From contig NZ_JAIVFT010000021.1 in the NCBI RefSeq assembly GCF_020829665.1, forward strand, positions 1 to 64,000: a stretch of DNA of 64,000 nt, written 5' to 3'. Below the pieces are notes generated by a model. That model had not been told where the DNA came from. It saw nothing but the letters and a program-made list of their open reading frames with translations, and ran no database searches. This DNA is from Nostoc sp. CHAB 5824. Lineage in GTDB: Bacteria; Cyanobacteriota; Cyanobacteriia; Cyanobacteriales; Nostocaceae. Position 1 is the stretch's first letter. Every line of letters starts with the position of its first letter. This document shows positions 54,901-63,053 of the stretch, piece by piece. Position numbers and translations under genes: made by a program.

Positions 54901-57584
54901 AAAAGGGAGACATTCAGTCTGGCTATGATTTTGGCAAACTGGCTTTAAGTTTGGTGGCTAAGTACAATGCTAAAGAAGTTGAAGCAAGAGTCATGGAGGT
55001 ATTTCATGCAGGTATCCGGCATTGGAAGGAGCATCCTAAGGAAACATTAAATCCGGTGCTGGATGCTTACTCTCTGGCGATGGAAACAGGAGATTTAGAA
55101 TTTGCAGCCTTGGCTCTTCAGTTTTATTGCTTCTGTTGTTATTTCATAGGTAGAGAACTGACAGGGCTGGAACGCGAGATAGCAAACTACAGCAATGCCC
55201 TAAAGCAAATCAAGCAAGAAAGAGCGTTTAACTGGAATTGCATCTATCAACAGAGTGTCTTAAATTTACTGGGTGTTGTAAAAGATCCTTGTCGTTTAAT
55301 TGGTGAAGCCTATGATGAGGAGAAAATGCTACCGCTTCACTTGGAAGCCAAGGATGGAATCGGACTTTTATATCTATATTTCCACAAACTATATTTATGC
55401 TACTTGTTTCAGCAGTTTCCTCAAGCAGTTGAAAATGCCACTTTGGCAGAAAAGTATTTAGATAGTGGTACAGGACAACTGGTTGTTCCCTTTTTCTATT
55501 TTTACGATTCTCTGGCTAAACTGGCGGTGTACGCTGACGCACCTGATTTAGAGCAAAAGTGCATTCTCGATCGGGTGCAAGCTAATCAGGAAAAAATGCA
55601 ATATTGGGCATATCATGCTCCCATGAATAATTGGCATAAATTTTATTTGGTGGAAGCAGAAAGGCATCGAGTTGAAGGGAAATATCTTGAAGCAATGGAA
55701 GAATACGATCGTGCTATCTCCCTAGCTCAAGAACATGACTACAAGAATGAAGTAGCTTTGGCTCAGGAGCTGGCAGCTAAATTTTATCTAAAATGGGACA
55801 AGCAAAAAATTGCCCAGGCCTACTTAATTGATGCCTATTATGGATACGTTAATTGGGGAGCAAAAACCAAAGTTGACGATTTGGCAAAACGCTATCCCCA
55901 ATTGCTCGCTCCTATATTCCAGCAAGAAAAATTTAGTATCCATTCCAACGAGGAAAGCACTTCTTTCAATAGCATATCTCTATCATCTTTATCTACCCTG
56001 AGTAATCAACAAACTGTTATTGGCTCGAAGACAAGTATTTCTGACTCTTTGGATTTAGCGGCATTCATCAAAGCATCTCAAGCACTCTCTGGAGAAATCG
56101 AGCTTGAGCGACTACTTTCTACTTTGATGGGAGTTGTTATGGAAAATGCAGGAGCCTCTAAATGTGCTTTAATTTTGAGCGAAGGTGATAACTTAGCATT
56201 AACTGTCACGGCAGTTTGTTCAAGTTCAAATTTTGAATATACCTACACTGAGTTTCCCTCAACTTGCCTGGAGTCGAGCTACGATGTTCCTATTACTTTG
56301 ATTAACTACGTTAAACGCTCTAGAGAAATCTTGGTTATTGATGATGTAAAGGCTGTTTCTTTTCTAGCAAGTGATAGCTATATTCTTAGTGAAGAGCCTA
56401 AGAGTTTGTTGTCTATACCCCTTCTAAATCAAGGTAAATTAATTGGGATTCTTTATCTAGAAAATCATCTGACGACAGGAGCATTTACACGCGATCGCGT
56501 AGAAGTCCTCAAACTACTCACCACTCAAGCAGCAATATCTCTAGAGAATGCTATTCTCTACAAAAATTTGGCACAAGCTAAAGAAAGCTTAGAGGAATAC
56601 AACCATTCGCTAGAGAATAAAGTCCAGGAAAGAACGCAGGAACTCAACGATAAAAATCACTGCTTACAACAAACTCTACAAGAATTGCAACGTACCCAGA
56701 TCCAATTGATTCAAAGTGAAAAAATGTCTTCGTTGGGACAAATGGTGGCGGGAATTGCCCATGAAATTAATAACCCCATTAACTTTATTCATGGGAATAT
56801 TAGTCATGCTAGCGAGTATGTCCAAGACTTGCTAGATTTGGTAGCTGTTTATCAGCAGGAATATCCCCGTCCTTCGCCTTTAATTAACGAGAAAGCTGAA
56901 GAGATTGATATAGATTTTCTAGCAGAAGACTTGCCAAAGATTCTAGATTCTATGAAAGTGGGGAGTTCGCGTATTCGGAATATTGTTTTGGGCTTACGCA
57001 ACTTTTCTCGCCTAGATGAATCTGAGATGAAGCCTGTAGATGTTCATGAGGGAATAGACAATACCTTAATGATTTTGCAGCACCGACTTAAGGAAAAGAG
57101 CAATTGTCCTGAAATTGAAGTCATCAAAAAATACGGGAAATTACCAGAAGTTATTTGTTACCCTGGTCAACTTAATCAGGTGTTTATGAATATACTGAGT
57201 AATGCGATCGATGCTTTAGAAGAGTCATTTATCATTGATTATCCATCATTCGTAAATCACAAAGAAAAAATAACAAAGGACATAGACACGTCATCGGCTT
57301 TTTATAGGGTAGGAAAAATTCACATCTTTACTGAACTAACAGATTCTAATATGGCAATAATTCGGATTGCTGATAACGGTTCTGGCATGACAAAAGCGGT
57401 GCAGCAGAAAATATTTGACCCATTTTTTACCACTAAGTCAGTAGGAAGTGGCACGGGTTTAGGGTTGTCGATTAGCTATCAGATTGTCGTGGACAAACAC
57501 AAAGGTAATTTAACCTGTGATTCTACGCCTGGGGAGGGGACTGAGTTTACTATTGAGATACCGATGCACCAGTTAGACGACTAG
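51906..57584 (+). CDS. Giant Ser/Thr kinase-ATPase-GAF-histidine kinase (HstK-type, 1892 aa)
   Basis: Domain order: Ser/Thr kinase (about 14-280; Lys43 in VVLKL, HKDIKPANILI with Asp141, SPEQTG), with IDFSIA where DFG is usual. Then an AAA/STAND-type ATPase with P-loop AGFSGIGKTAV (340-350) and VIFLDDLQWSD. A long helical TPR-like region (about 750-1340) leads to a GAF domain (about 1380-1530, ending GILYLENHLTTGAF). A coiled coil precedes the histidine kinase, with H-box GIAHEINNP (His1619), ALEE, ADNGSGM and GTGLGLSIS. This is the HstK family, abundant in Nostoc and Anabaena, joining two kinds of phosphorylation in one cytoplasmic protein. It converges on the P450 and terpene synthase genes, as in known Nostoc sesquiterpene miniclusters. 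Copy 2 of the 65-bp repeat lies upstream. Confidence 0.93.
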   Translation: MLVVLDTLYAFPGYRLTEQIYLGSKTLVYRGIREQDQKSVVLKLMRNEYPTFAEIAQFRNQYIIAKNLDLPGIVKTYSLENYRNSYVLVMEDFGGISLQDWRLEDKGKKENWLSLNEFFPIAIKIASTLEGLHRDRIIHKDIKPANILINPSTDEIKLIDFSIATLLPREIQFVTNPNILEGTLAYISPEQTGRMNRGIDYRTDFYSLGVTFFQLLTGQLPFTTKDPMELVYSHIAKQPLKASRINFNIPQILSDIISKLMAKNAEDRYQSALGLKHDLEVCQNQWQAIGNIVPFQLGMRDISDRFVIPEKLYGRQSEVETLLAAFGRVTEGATEMILVAGFSGIGKTAVVNEVHKPIVRQRSYFIKGKFDQFQRDIPLSGLVQAFRDLIGQLLSETDTQIQQWKSKILQELGTQTQVIIDVIPELEQIIGKQPPVTELSGSAAQNRFNLLFQKFIQIFTTKEHPLVIFLDDLQWSDTASLKLIQLLMCESMLSSFSEDMEQMRETKGGFLLIGSYRDNEVSKAHPLYLTLQEIQKAGAIINTITLAPLNQGDLNHLIADTLHCPETVAVPLTQMVFAKTKGNPFFSVQFLKSLHDDGLIGLNFDVGYWQYDISKVKELALTDDVVEFIALQIEKLPINTQKVLKLAACIGNQFDLKTLAIINEKSVVDTASDLWQALLDGLVLPQTENYNIFSKDNTNQEFIVHGIESTQFSNSNLHVLKYKFVHDRVQQAAYSLIPEEQKKPIHLKIGLLLLNNIPVAEQEEKIFELVNQFNIAVEFISDQVKRDELAQMNLIAGRKALASTAYPCAVKYLTTGIQLLRDDSWETKYKLILALYETAAEAAYLAGDFKQMEQLIEVVLARAKTLLEKVKVYEIKIKAYGAQNQALESVRTALSVLKLLEVELPENPSQSDIQIAIAELTSNLNGKRIEDLIDLPEMTAEQTLVVMRILSNALFFAYAVTPELFPLIVLKQINLSLKYGNAPLSAFAYVLYGIILCSEKGDIQSGYDFGKLALSLVAKYNAKEVEARVMEVFHAGIRHWKEHPKETLNPVLDAYSLAMETGDLEFAALALQFYCFCCYFIGRELTGLEREIANYSNALKQIKQERAFNWNCIYQQSVLNLLGVVKDPCRLIGEAYDEEKMLPLHLEAKDGIGLLYLYFHKLYLCYLFQQFPQAVENATLAEKYLDSGTGQLVVPFFYFYDSLAKLAVYADAPDLEQKCILDRVQANQEKMQYWAYHAPMNNWHKFYLVEAERHRVEGKYLEAMEEYDRAISLAQEHDYKNEVALAQELAAKFYLKWDKQKIAQAYLIDAYYGYVNWGAKTKVDDLAKRYPQLLAPIFQQEKFSIHSNEESTSFNSISLSSLSTLSNQQTVIGSKTSISDSLDLAAFIKASQALSGEIELERLLSTLMGVVMENAGASKCALILSEGDNLALTVTAVCSSSNFEYTYTEFPSTCLESSYDVPITLINYVKRSREILVIDDVKAVSFLASDSYILSEEPKSLLSIPLLNQGKLIGILYLENHLTTGAFTRDRVEVLKLLTTQAAISLENAILYKNLAQAKESLEEYNHSLENKVQERTQELNDKNHCLQQTLQELQRTQIQLIQSEKMSSLGQMVAGIAHEINNPINFIHGNISHASEYVQDLLDLVAVYQQEYPRPSPLINEKAEEIDIDFLAEDLPKILDSMKVGSSRIRNIVLGLRNFSRLDESEMKPVDVHEGIDNTLMILQHRLKEKSNCPEIEVIKKYGKLPEVICYPGQLNQVFMNILSNAIDALEESFIIDYPSFVNHKEKITKDIDTSSAFYRVGKIHIFTELTDSNMAIIRIADNGSGMTKAVQQKIFDPFFTTKSVGSGTGLGLSISYQIVVDKHKGNLTCDSTPGEGTEFTIEIPMHQLDD

Positions 57585-57620
57585 GTTAGTAATCGGTCAA
57601 GCCCAAATCTAAGAGTGCTA

Positions 57621-57653
57621 AAAACCCCAGCTTTTGAGAAAAACTGGGGTTTT
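57621..57653. terminator. Bidirectional terminator between the giant kinase and P450 genes
   Basis: AAAACCCCAG (57621-57630) pairs with CTGGGGTTTT (57644-57653). T-runs on either strand serve both convergent genes. Confidence 0.88.
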
Positions 57654-57683
57654 AATTTTCATTAAAATCGCTCCGACAGATTA

Positions 57684-59087
57684 CTAAAAAACGGATGTAG
57701 TTATCATATTTACTAGAGGTTCTTCACGCGCACGCCGTCCTGTAATTACCATCTTGACTCCATTAGCAGGTGCAAGGGTGAAACCTCGACGCTGAGGCCG
57801 CTCTGGTCGCCGATCAGCTAGCGCTAACTGATAGCGTGAGAAGACGGTTGCTAATACTAGCTTCATTTGAAATAGAGCCAAAGCCTCGCCAATACAACGA
57901 CGGACACCACCGCCAAAAGGCAGAAATTCATAGGGAGAAAATTGCCTCTCAACAAAGCGCTCTGGTTTAAATTGCTTGGGCTGGGGATATAAATCCTCTC
58001 GCTGATGAATAAGATAAATACTGGGAAGCAGTAAAGTCCCAGACTCTAAAGGATGTCCTAAGAGTTCAATAGGTTCTTGCACTAACCTGGGAAGCGAGAA
58101 CATAAGAACAGGATGGATTCGCAAAGTTTCATTACAGACAGCTGTGAGGTACGGCAGTCGATAAATGCTCATTGGATCTGGGGAATCACCAAGGGTATCG
58201 AGTTCCTGAAGCAGTTTTTCACGGACTAGGGGCTTTTGCTGAATCCAGTATAATCCCCAAGCTATTGCTGACGCTGTAGTTTCATAACCGGCAATTATTA
58301 GGGTTATCAAATGATCGCGTAACTCTTGATCAGTCATCGGTTGATCAGCATCATCCCTTGCTGACATCAGCATAGATAAGATATCAACGCGTTTTGTATC
58401 GGGTTGCTGCCTACGTTCGGTAATCTCAGCGTAGATCAATTCATCAATTTGTTCACGATCGCGCAGAAATTTTCCCCAAGGACTCCAAGTTCCTAAATCC
58501 TTTTGCAAAAATGAGAAAAAGAACACACTTGAAGTGAACGGTGACTGAAAAAGATTCAACATCTTTATCAATAGATGATTAAATTTTTGAAGTTTTTCTT
58601 CCTCATGTAAGCCTAAGACAACGTGTAAAATAACTTGCAATGAAATTTCCTGTGTCAAATTACGTGCCAAGAAGGGCTGATCTAGTGGTAACTGACTAAA
58701 AACTTTTTCGGCGAGACTACAAATCTGCTGACCGTAGCCTTGCATTTGCTGTCCATGAAAGACAGGCATCACTAATTGTCGTCGCTGTTTGTGACGAGCA
58801 CCCTCCAGCAAAAAGACTGAATATTTTCCTACTAAGGGTTCCGCAATTTTGTTAGCCTCCGCAACAGCAACAAACTTCTTTTTATCGTTGGTTAAAATTT
58901 CCTGAATTGCTTGGGGATGGTTTACAAAAACCACGGCATCCCCAAAACCAATTACCTCAGCAGTAAAAATGTCGGGATATTGCTGAGCTGCATTTTCCAT
59001 ATAACTAACAGGGTCTGTAACCCACTGAATTTTCTGGAGTAAGGGCGGGGCTTTTAGTCGATTAGGTAGTTGCATTTGATTTTTCAT
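57684..59087 (-). CDS. Cytochrome P450, CYP110-type (467 aa)
   Basis: Oxidises an organic substrate with electrons from a redox partner. I-helix oxygen-binding motif AGYETT (266-271), K-helix ExxR at Glu320-Arg323, PERF region FKPERFVE and heme loop FLPFGGGVRRCIGEALA with the heme ligand Cys398. The overall pattern (N-terminal PPxLxQKIQWVxDPVSYME) is that of the cyanobacterial CYP110 family. There is no N-terminal membrane anchor. It is 150 bases downstream of the terpene synthase gene on the same strand, so it probably hydroxylates the sesquiterpene made by that enzyme. Known CYP110 members also act on fatty acids and alkanes, so the substrate remains inference. Confidence 0.95.
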   Translation of the reverse strand: MKNQMQLPNRLKAPPLLQKIQWVTDPVSYMENAAQQYPDIFTAEVIGFGDAVVFVNHPQAIQEILTNDKKKFVAVAEANKIAEPLVGKYSVFLLEGARHKQRRQLVMPVFHGQQMQGYGQQICSLAEKVFSQLPLDQPFLARNLTQEISLQVILHVVLGLHEEEKLQKFNHLLIKMLNLFQSPFTSSVFFFSFLQKDLGTWSPWGKFLRDREQIDELIYAEITERRQQPDTKRVDILSMLMSARDDADQPMTDQELRDHLITLIIAGYETTASAIAWGLYWIQQKPLVREKLLQELDTLGDSPDPMSIYRLPYLTAVCNETLRIHPVLMFSLPRLVQEPIELLGHPLESGTLLLPSIYLIHQREDLYPQPKQFKPERFVERQFSPYEFLPFGGGVRRCIGEALALFQMKLVLATVFSRYQLALADRRPERPQRRGFTLAPANGVKMVITGRRAREEPLVNMITTSVF

Positions 59088-59237
59088 ACTGAAGTTGTGT
59101 TACTTTTTTATCGTTGATTATGGAGTAATATTGATTAACTTTGAAGCAATAAAATTTCAGATGCCCCCAACTACCCTTTTTAAAAAAGTTGTTGAGAGCA
59201 TCGTGGCAAATATTCGCTGAAATGGTATAGTTTTTCC

Positions 59238-60272
59238 TTAGGATGGTAGTAAAACTTTCATATTTGAAAGTGCTTGTATAGTGCTTTGAGATTTATTTAG
59301 CTCTAAAGTTTCTACTAACTCTAGCCTTTCTATAGTTTGGTAGCGATCGGAATTAAAGTACCAATCGAGATTGCCGCGTATCCAGGCATACATTCCTGAT
59401 ATATACTTTGCAAGTTCAGTATCTACTTGCTCTCCAAAAGATGGCAGAGATGCTTCTATTTCGATCAGTTCTCGTACCTCTTGATCATGGATTTCGATTG
59501 CACGCTTAATCGCTAGTTCTAGAGGTAGTTGCTGTTGATAGTGCAATACTAATACTAGATTGTGCACATCACCACTAGCCATTTCTCTAGAATAGGAGAA
59601 GATATCATTACACCAGGCAAGAATGTTAATTGTCTTCTCCTTAAGTTTTTTGAAGATGTCGTGCTGTCGTAAAACATCAGGAATCAGCAATTGATCACAA
59701 AATTCAATCAGTACTACGGTAAGATCCCCCGCTGAACTTGAGTTCCGTATTCTGATATAAGTATCAATATCCGGTACAATCTCCTGTGCACGGTTACTTG
59801 CTTCCTGTACACATCCGGCGAAGTATTCCTCAAAGCTACAAACAAAGTGATGGAACCATTTTATGCTCCCTATTTGGAGCATCCGTTGTCGTAGGTCACT
59901 TAAAGCATAGCTAAGATGTATATCGTTCTTTGCGAGTTCTGCTCCGTTTAATACTTCAATAAACCTCTTGTGAAAAAGCTTGAGTGTTTCAGGTTGTTGG
60001 CCTAAATCTGACATATCGCATTGATCATCCCAAATAAACAGCCAACTGAACAAGTCACTAGCAATCTTTATTTTTTCCAGATTGCAGTAAGGATAAGCAC
60101 CTGCGACTAACTTGAAAAAATTTGACTTGATGAAACGCCGATAAACTGATTCATTTGCTAGTAGGTTAAAGCGAGTTACCCATTCAAAAGCATACTCTTC
60201 TAAAACATCAACATGCTTATTAATATGGGATGAAAATGGACAGTATAAATCTGAGGAAAGTAGTTTCTTCAT
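59238..60272 (-). CDS. Class I sesquiterpene synthase (344 aa)
   Basis: Cyclises a prenyl diphosphate, most likely farnesyl diphosphate. First metal-binding motif DDQCD (82-86), NSE motif NDIFSYSRE (222-230), and the conserved C-terminal Arg-Tyr pair (310-311). Length is that of bacterial mono-domain synthases. It lacks the second domain of geosmin synthase. The arrangement with a CYP110 P450 and a giant hybrid kinase matches miniclusters in Nostoc sp. PCC 7120 and N. punctiforme. Their synthases make germacrene A or 8a-epi-alpha-selinene; the product here cannot be told from sequence. ATG at 60272 is preceded by an AT-rich 660-base region that presumably carries its promoter. Confidence 0.93.
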   Translation of the reverse strand: MKKLLSSDLYCPFSSHINKHVDVLEEYAFEWVTRFNLLANESVYRRFIKSNFFKLVAGAYPYCNLEKIKIASDLFSWLFIWDDQCDMSDLGQQPETLKLFHKRFIEVLNGAELAKNDIHLSYALSDLRQRMLQIGSIKWFHHFVCSFEEYFAGCVQEASNRAQEIVPDIDTYIRIRNSSSAGDLTVVLIEFCDQLLIPDVLRQHDIFKKLKEKTINILAWCNDIFSYSREMASGDVHNLVLVLHYQQQLPLELAIKRAIEIHDQEVRELIEIEASLPSFGEQVDTELAKYISGMYAWIRGNLDWYFNSDRYQTIERLELVETLELNKSQSTIQALSNMKVLLPS

Positions 60273-60930
60273 AGAAATGTATTAGTTATCAGTAAAAGAA
60301 ATAAGTTACAACAAAATAAAATAAATAGACTCACAGAGAGCCTCTAACGATCTTTTGGAAAATGCTCACTGAAATCACATCTACTTATACAGTGTGCAAA
60401 TCATATTTAGGTCACTGTTAGTAGCGTGTAAATCTATATGAATATTTCAGAACTTAATCAACATTGTTCAACGTTTTTTTTTAAAATATAACCGTAATTA
60501 TCTGGAATTATATTTTCTTATAAAAAGTTTATAAAGAAAAATTATATTTAGAGATACTCATAATAAACACTGTTGACTAACTGAAAAAATTAAGTTAAGA
60601 CATCAACAATATTGTTCTGAGTTAGCGCTAATTTTATAAAAAGGCAAGGGTAATAATGACTAATTTCAGAGCGATCGCCTTCATAAAAGAGGATGTTTTA
60701 CTCTAGTGAAAGTGAAGATTGGTTATTAATTTGCATCCTGTAGCGATCGCACTCGTAATTGCATACGGCAATTTAGTGTGAAAATGTTGTTGTTATCAGA
60801 ATTTTTGGGAACTATAGGATTGTTAGACTAGGAAATTATCAGTTAGTCTGTCAAAAAAATAGAGATAACTTACCTGCGATCGCAGTGCGAATAGTGAATA
60901 AGTAATAAAAAGTAAAATTAATTTAAATAC
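60273..60930. other. Divergent regulatory region of the terpene module
   Basis: 660 AT-rich bases between the divergent terpene synthase and kinase genes, with no coding potential. The palindrome TTAGCGCTAA (60622-60631) and HIP1 sites at about 60672 and 60742 are visible. Promoters for both directions should lie here; I cannot place them. Confidence 0.5.
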
Positions 60931-62250
60931 ATGAATTACAAGCCAGATAAAAAAACGCTTTATGTACCAGAAGATAGTTTAATCTTAGTGGTAGATGATA
61001 CTACTACAAATTTAGAAATTGTCTTTAATATATTAACTAATATCGGTTTTGAGGTTACTACAGAAAATGATGGAGAAAGTGCAATAAAACAGGTTGAATC
61101 TAGACTTCCGGATTTAATTTTATTAGATGTAATGATGCCTGGAATAGATGGGTTTGAAACCTGTAGAAGACTGAAAGAAAACTCAGCTACTTGTGATATT
61201 CCAGTAATTTTTATGACGGCTAATTCTGATACTGACAGTAAAGTAAAAGGTCTAAGTATAGGGGCAGTTGATTACATCACTAAGCCCTTTCATGAAGAAG
61301 AACTATTAGCTAGAATTAAAACCCATCTTCAATTACGAAGTCTCACAAAAACTTTAGAAAAACGAGTTGCAGAAAGGACAGCAGCGTTGTCCAGGGCATT
61401 AAAAGACTTACAAGATTCTCAACTTCAGCTTGTACAGACAGAAAAAATGTCTGCCCTTGGTCAATTAGTAGCAGGAGTTGCTCATGAAATTAATAATCCA
61501 GTTGGTTTCATTCATGGCAATCTCGGACACGCTTCAGTATATTTTCAAGACATGATTAACATCATTAACCTCTATCAGCAGCATTATCCTAATCCGGTTC
61601 CAGAAATTCAAGAGGAAATTGCAGCGATAGATTTGAAGTATATGCTTGCTGATCTACCTAATTTAATTTATTCAATGAAAGAGGGAGTTCAGCGGATTCG
61701 CAACATTAGTAACAGTTTGAGAACCTTTTCTCGAGCAGATAGCGATCGCAAAGTTTATTGCAACATTCATGATGGCATCGATAGTACAATCATGATTCTC
61801 AAACACCGCTTAAAGGCATCCGAGGATCGCCCTGATATTCAAGTAATTAAATATTACGATAATTTTCCAGAAATAGAATGCTTTATCGGACAACTAAATC
61901 AGGTATTTATGAATTTATTAGCTAATGCTATTGATGCTTTAGAAGAGTCTAATGTAGGACGCACCTATATTGAAATTGAAGCAAATCCCAATCAACTTTT
62001 GATTCAGACTAGCATTAGTGAAAACAAAAATCATATTTTGATTCGCATTAAAGATAATGGGGTGGGAATGTCGGCTGATGTTCAGCAAAAAATCTTTGAT
62101 CATTTATTCACCACTAAGCCTGTAGGTCAAGGGACAGGATTAGGATTATCAATTGCTCGTCAAATTGTTGTTGAAAAACATGGAGGAACTTTGGAGGTAA
62201 ATTCAGCACCCGGACAAGGTTCAGAGTTTATCATCAAGCTTCCCATTTAA
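60931..62250 (+). CDS. Response regulator-histidine kinase fusion (439 aa)
   Basis: An N-terminal receiver domain (about 16-133; LILVVDDTTTN, LILLDVMMPGIDG with phospho-acceptor Asp66, FMTAN, DYITKPF) is joined by a coiled coil (LEKRVAERTAALSRAL) to a histidine kinase. H-box SALGQLVAGVAHEINNP has His185; NLLANAIDALEES, KDNGVGM and GTGLGLSIA form the ATP site. The protein is cytoplasmic and would be switched by phosphate from another kinase. Its kinase core closely resembles that of the giant kinase at 51906-57584. It reads away from the terpene synthase gene and may share its control region. Partner unknown. Confidence 0.93.
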   Translation: MNYKPDKKTLYVPEDSLILVVDDTTTNLEIVFNILTNIGFEVTTENDGESAIKQVESRLPDLILLDVMMPGIDGFETCRRLKENSATCDIPVIFMTANSDTDSKVKGLSIGAVDYITKPFHEEELLARIKTHLQLRSLTKTLEKRVAERTAALSRALKDLQDSQLQLVQTEKMSALGQLVAGVAHEINNPVGFIHGNLGHASVYFQDMINIINLYQQHYPNPVPEIQEEIAAIDLKYMLADLPNLIYSMKEGVQRIRNISNSLRTFSRADSDRKVYCNIHDGIDSTIMILKHRLKASEDRPDIQVIKYYDNFPEIECFIGQLNQVFMNLLANAIDALEESNVGRTYIEIEANPNQLLIQTSISENKNHILIRIKDNGVGMSADVQQKIFDHLFTTKPVGQGTGLGLSIARQIVVEKHGGTLEVNSAPGQGSEFIIKLPI

Positions 62251-62551
62251 AAATTATATAAAATATAATTCCTCATACAGATATAGCAACCGCCAAGATG
62301 GTTATGACAAACAGTATAATCTATGAAAAAAGTTACATTAAGTATTCAGTATAAAGACATCTCATAGCAAAATCGTACAGTTACGACTGATGAAATGGCT
62401 GGAGCTGAACCCGCAGTGCCAGGATGGACTATGTTAGTGGATAATTTGTTTGTTTAAGCGATCGTCCACATACTAGTATAAAATAATGCGCCAAGGTGTG
62501 CGATCGCTTTTAACTTTCGGGTAAAATAGCAACAATGTAGATATTAAAACA
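62251..62551. other. Intergenic region before the dnd-associated genes
   Basis: 300 bases with HIP1-type sites near 62458 and 62500. A 29-codon open stretch (62365-62457) without a start codon or known product is probably not a gene. The promoter of the next two genes should be here. Confidence 0.4.
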
Positions 62552-63022
62552 ATGGCTGCAAATAGAATCAGGGTTGCTAAAGATAAGGCTGAGTTGGTGA
62601 AATCTCTAGTCGCATCAAAAGACACAACTGGGCCTTTTCAGACTTATGTAGAAGTTATGGTGTTTGCAGCAGCATTGGGCGTTAAATATAAAAAACGTGT
62701 TCCTTTGGGGGAAACCACAAAAAGAGAACCATCTCCAATTCCACAAGAAAATTTTGCTTCATTGGGATATGACCTAATTATTAAATTATTAGGAATCAAT
62801 GAAACTCAAGATATCAACATACTCTCATCTAGAGAAGAACAAGATGAAGATAAACGTACTCAAATATTTGAAGAGTATGCTAATGCAGGACTTGAAATTT
62901 TACAAAATGAGTTACGGGGTTCTGTTGACTACTCAGAGCGGCTTCTATTAGTTCTGATTTCAGAAAAAGGAACAAAAGAACAGCTAGAAGAAGAATTTGA
63001 CCTCAGTAAATTCTTAAATTGA
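62552..63022 (+). CDS. Dnd system-associated protein 4-like (156 aa)
   Basis: The N-terminal RIRVAKDKAELVKSLV, TGPFQTYVEVMVFAAALGV and KKRVPLGE agree with the family named dnd system-associated protein 4. That family is found beside DNA phosphorothioation (dnd) genes, mainly in cyanobacteria. The middle NFASLGYDLIIKLLG and the acidic C-terminus (EYANAGLEILQNEL) also fit. Its role is not known; co-occurrence suggests a part in restriction linked to sulfur-modified DNA. It is followed after 31 bases by an HNH endonuclease in the same direction, supporting an operon. The modification genes would lie beyond the window. Confidence 0.7.
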   Translation: MAANRIRVAKDKAELVKSLVASKDTTGPFQTYVEVMVFAAALGVKYKKRVPLGETTKREPSPIPQENFASLGYDLIIKLLGINETQDINILSSREEQDEDKRTQIFEEYANAGLEILQNELRGSVDYSERLLLVLISEKGTKEQLEEEFDLSKFLN

Positions 63023-63053
63023 TTTTTTTGCTTGCTTAATTAAGTTATTAAAT

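Noticed and set aside
62365..62457. 29-codon stretch ending MAGAEPAVPGWTMLVDNLFV
   Set aside because: No start codon in a suitable position and no family match; it may be a gene remnant but cannot be supported.
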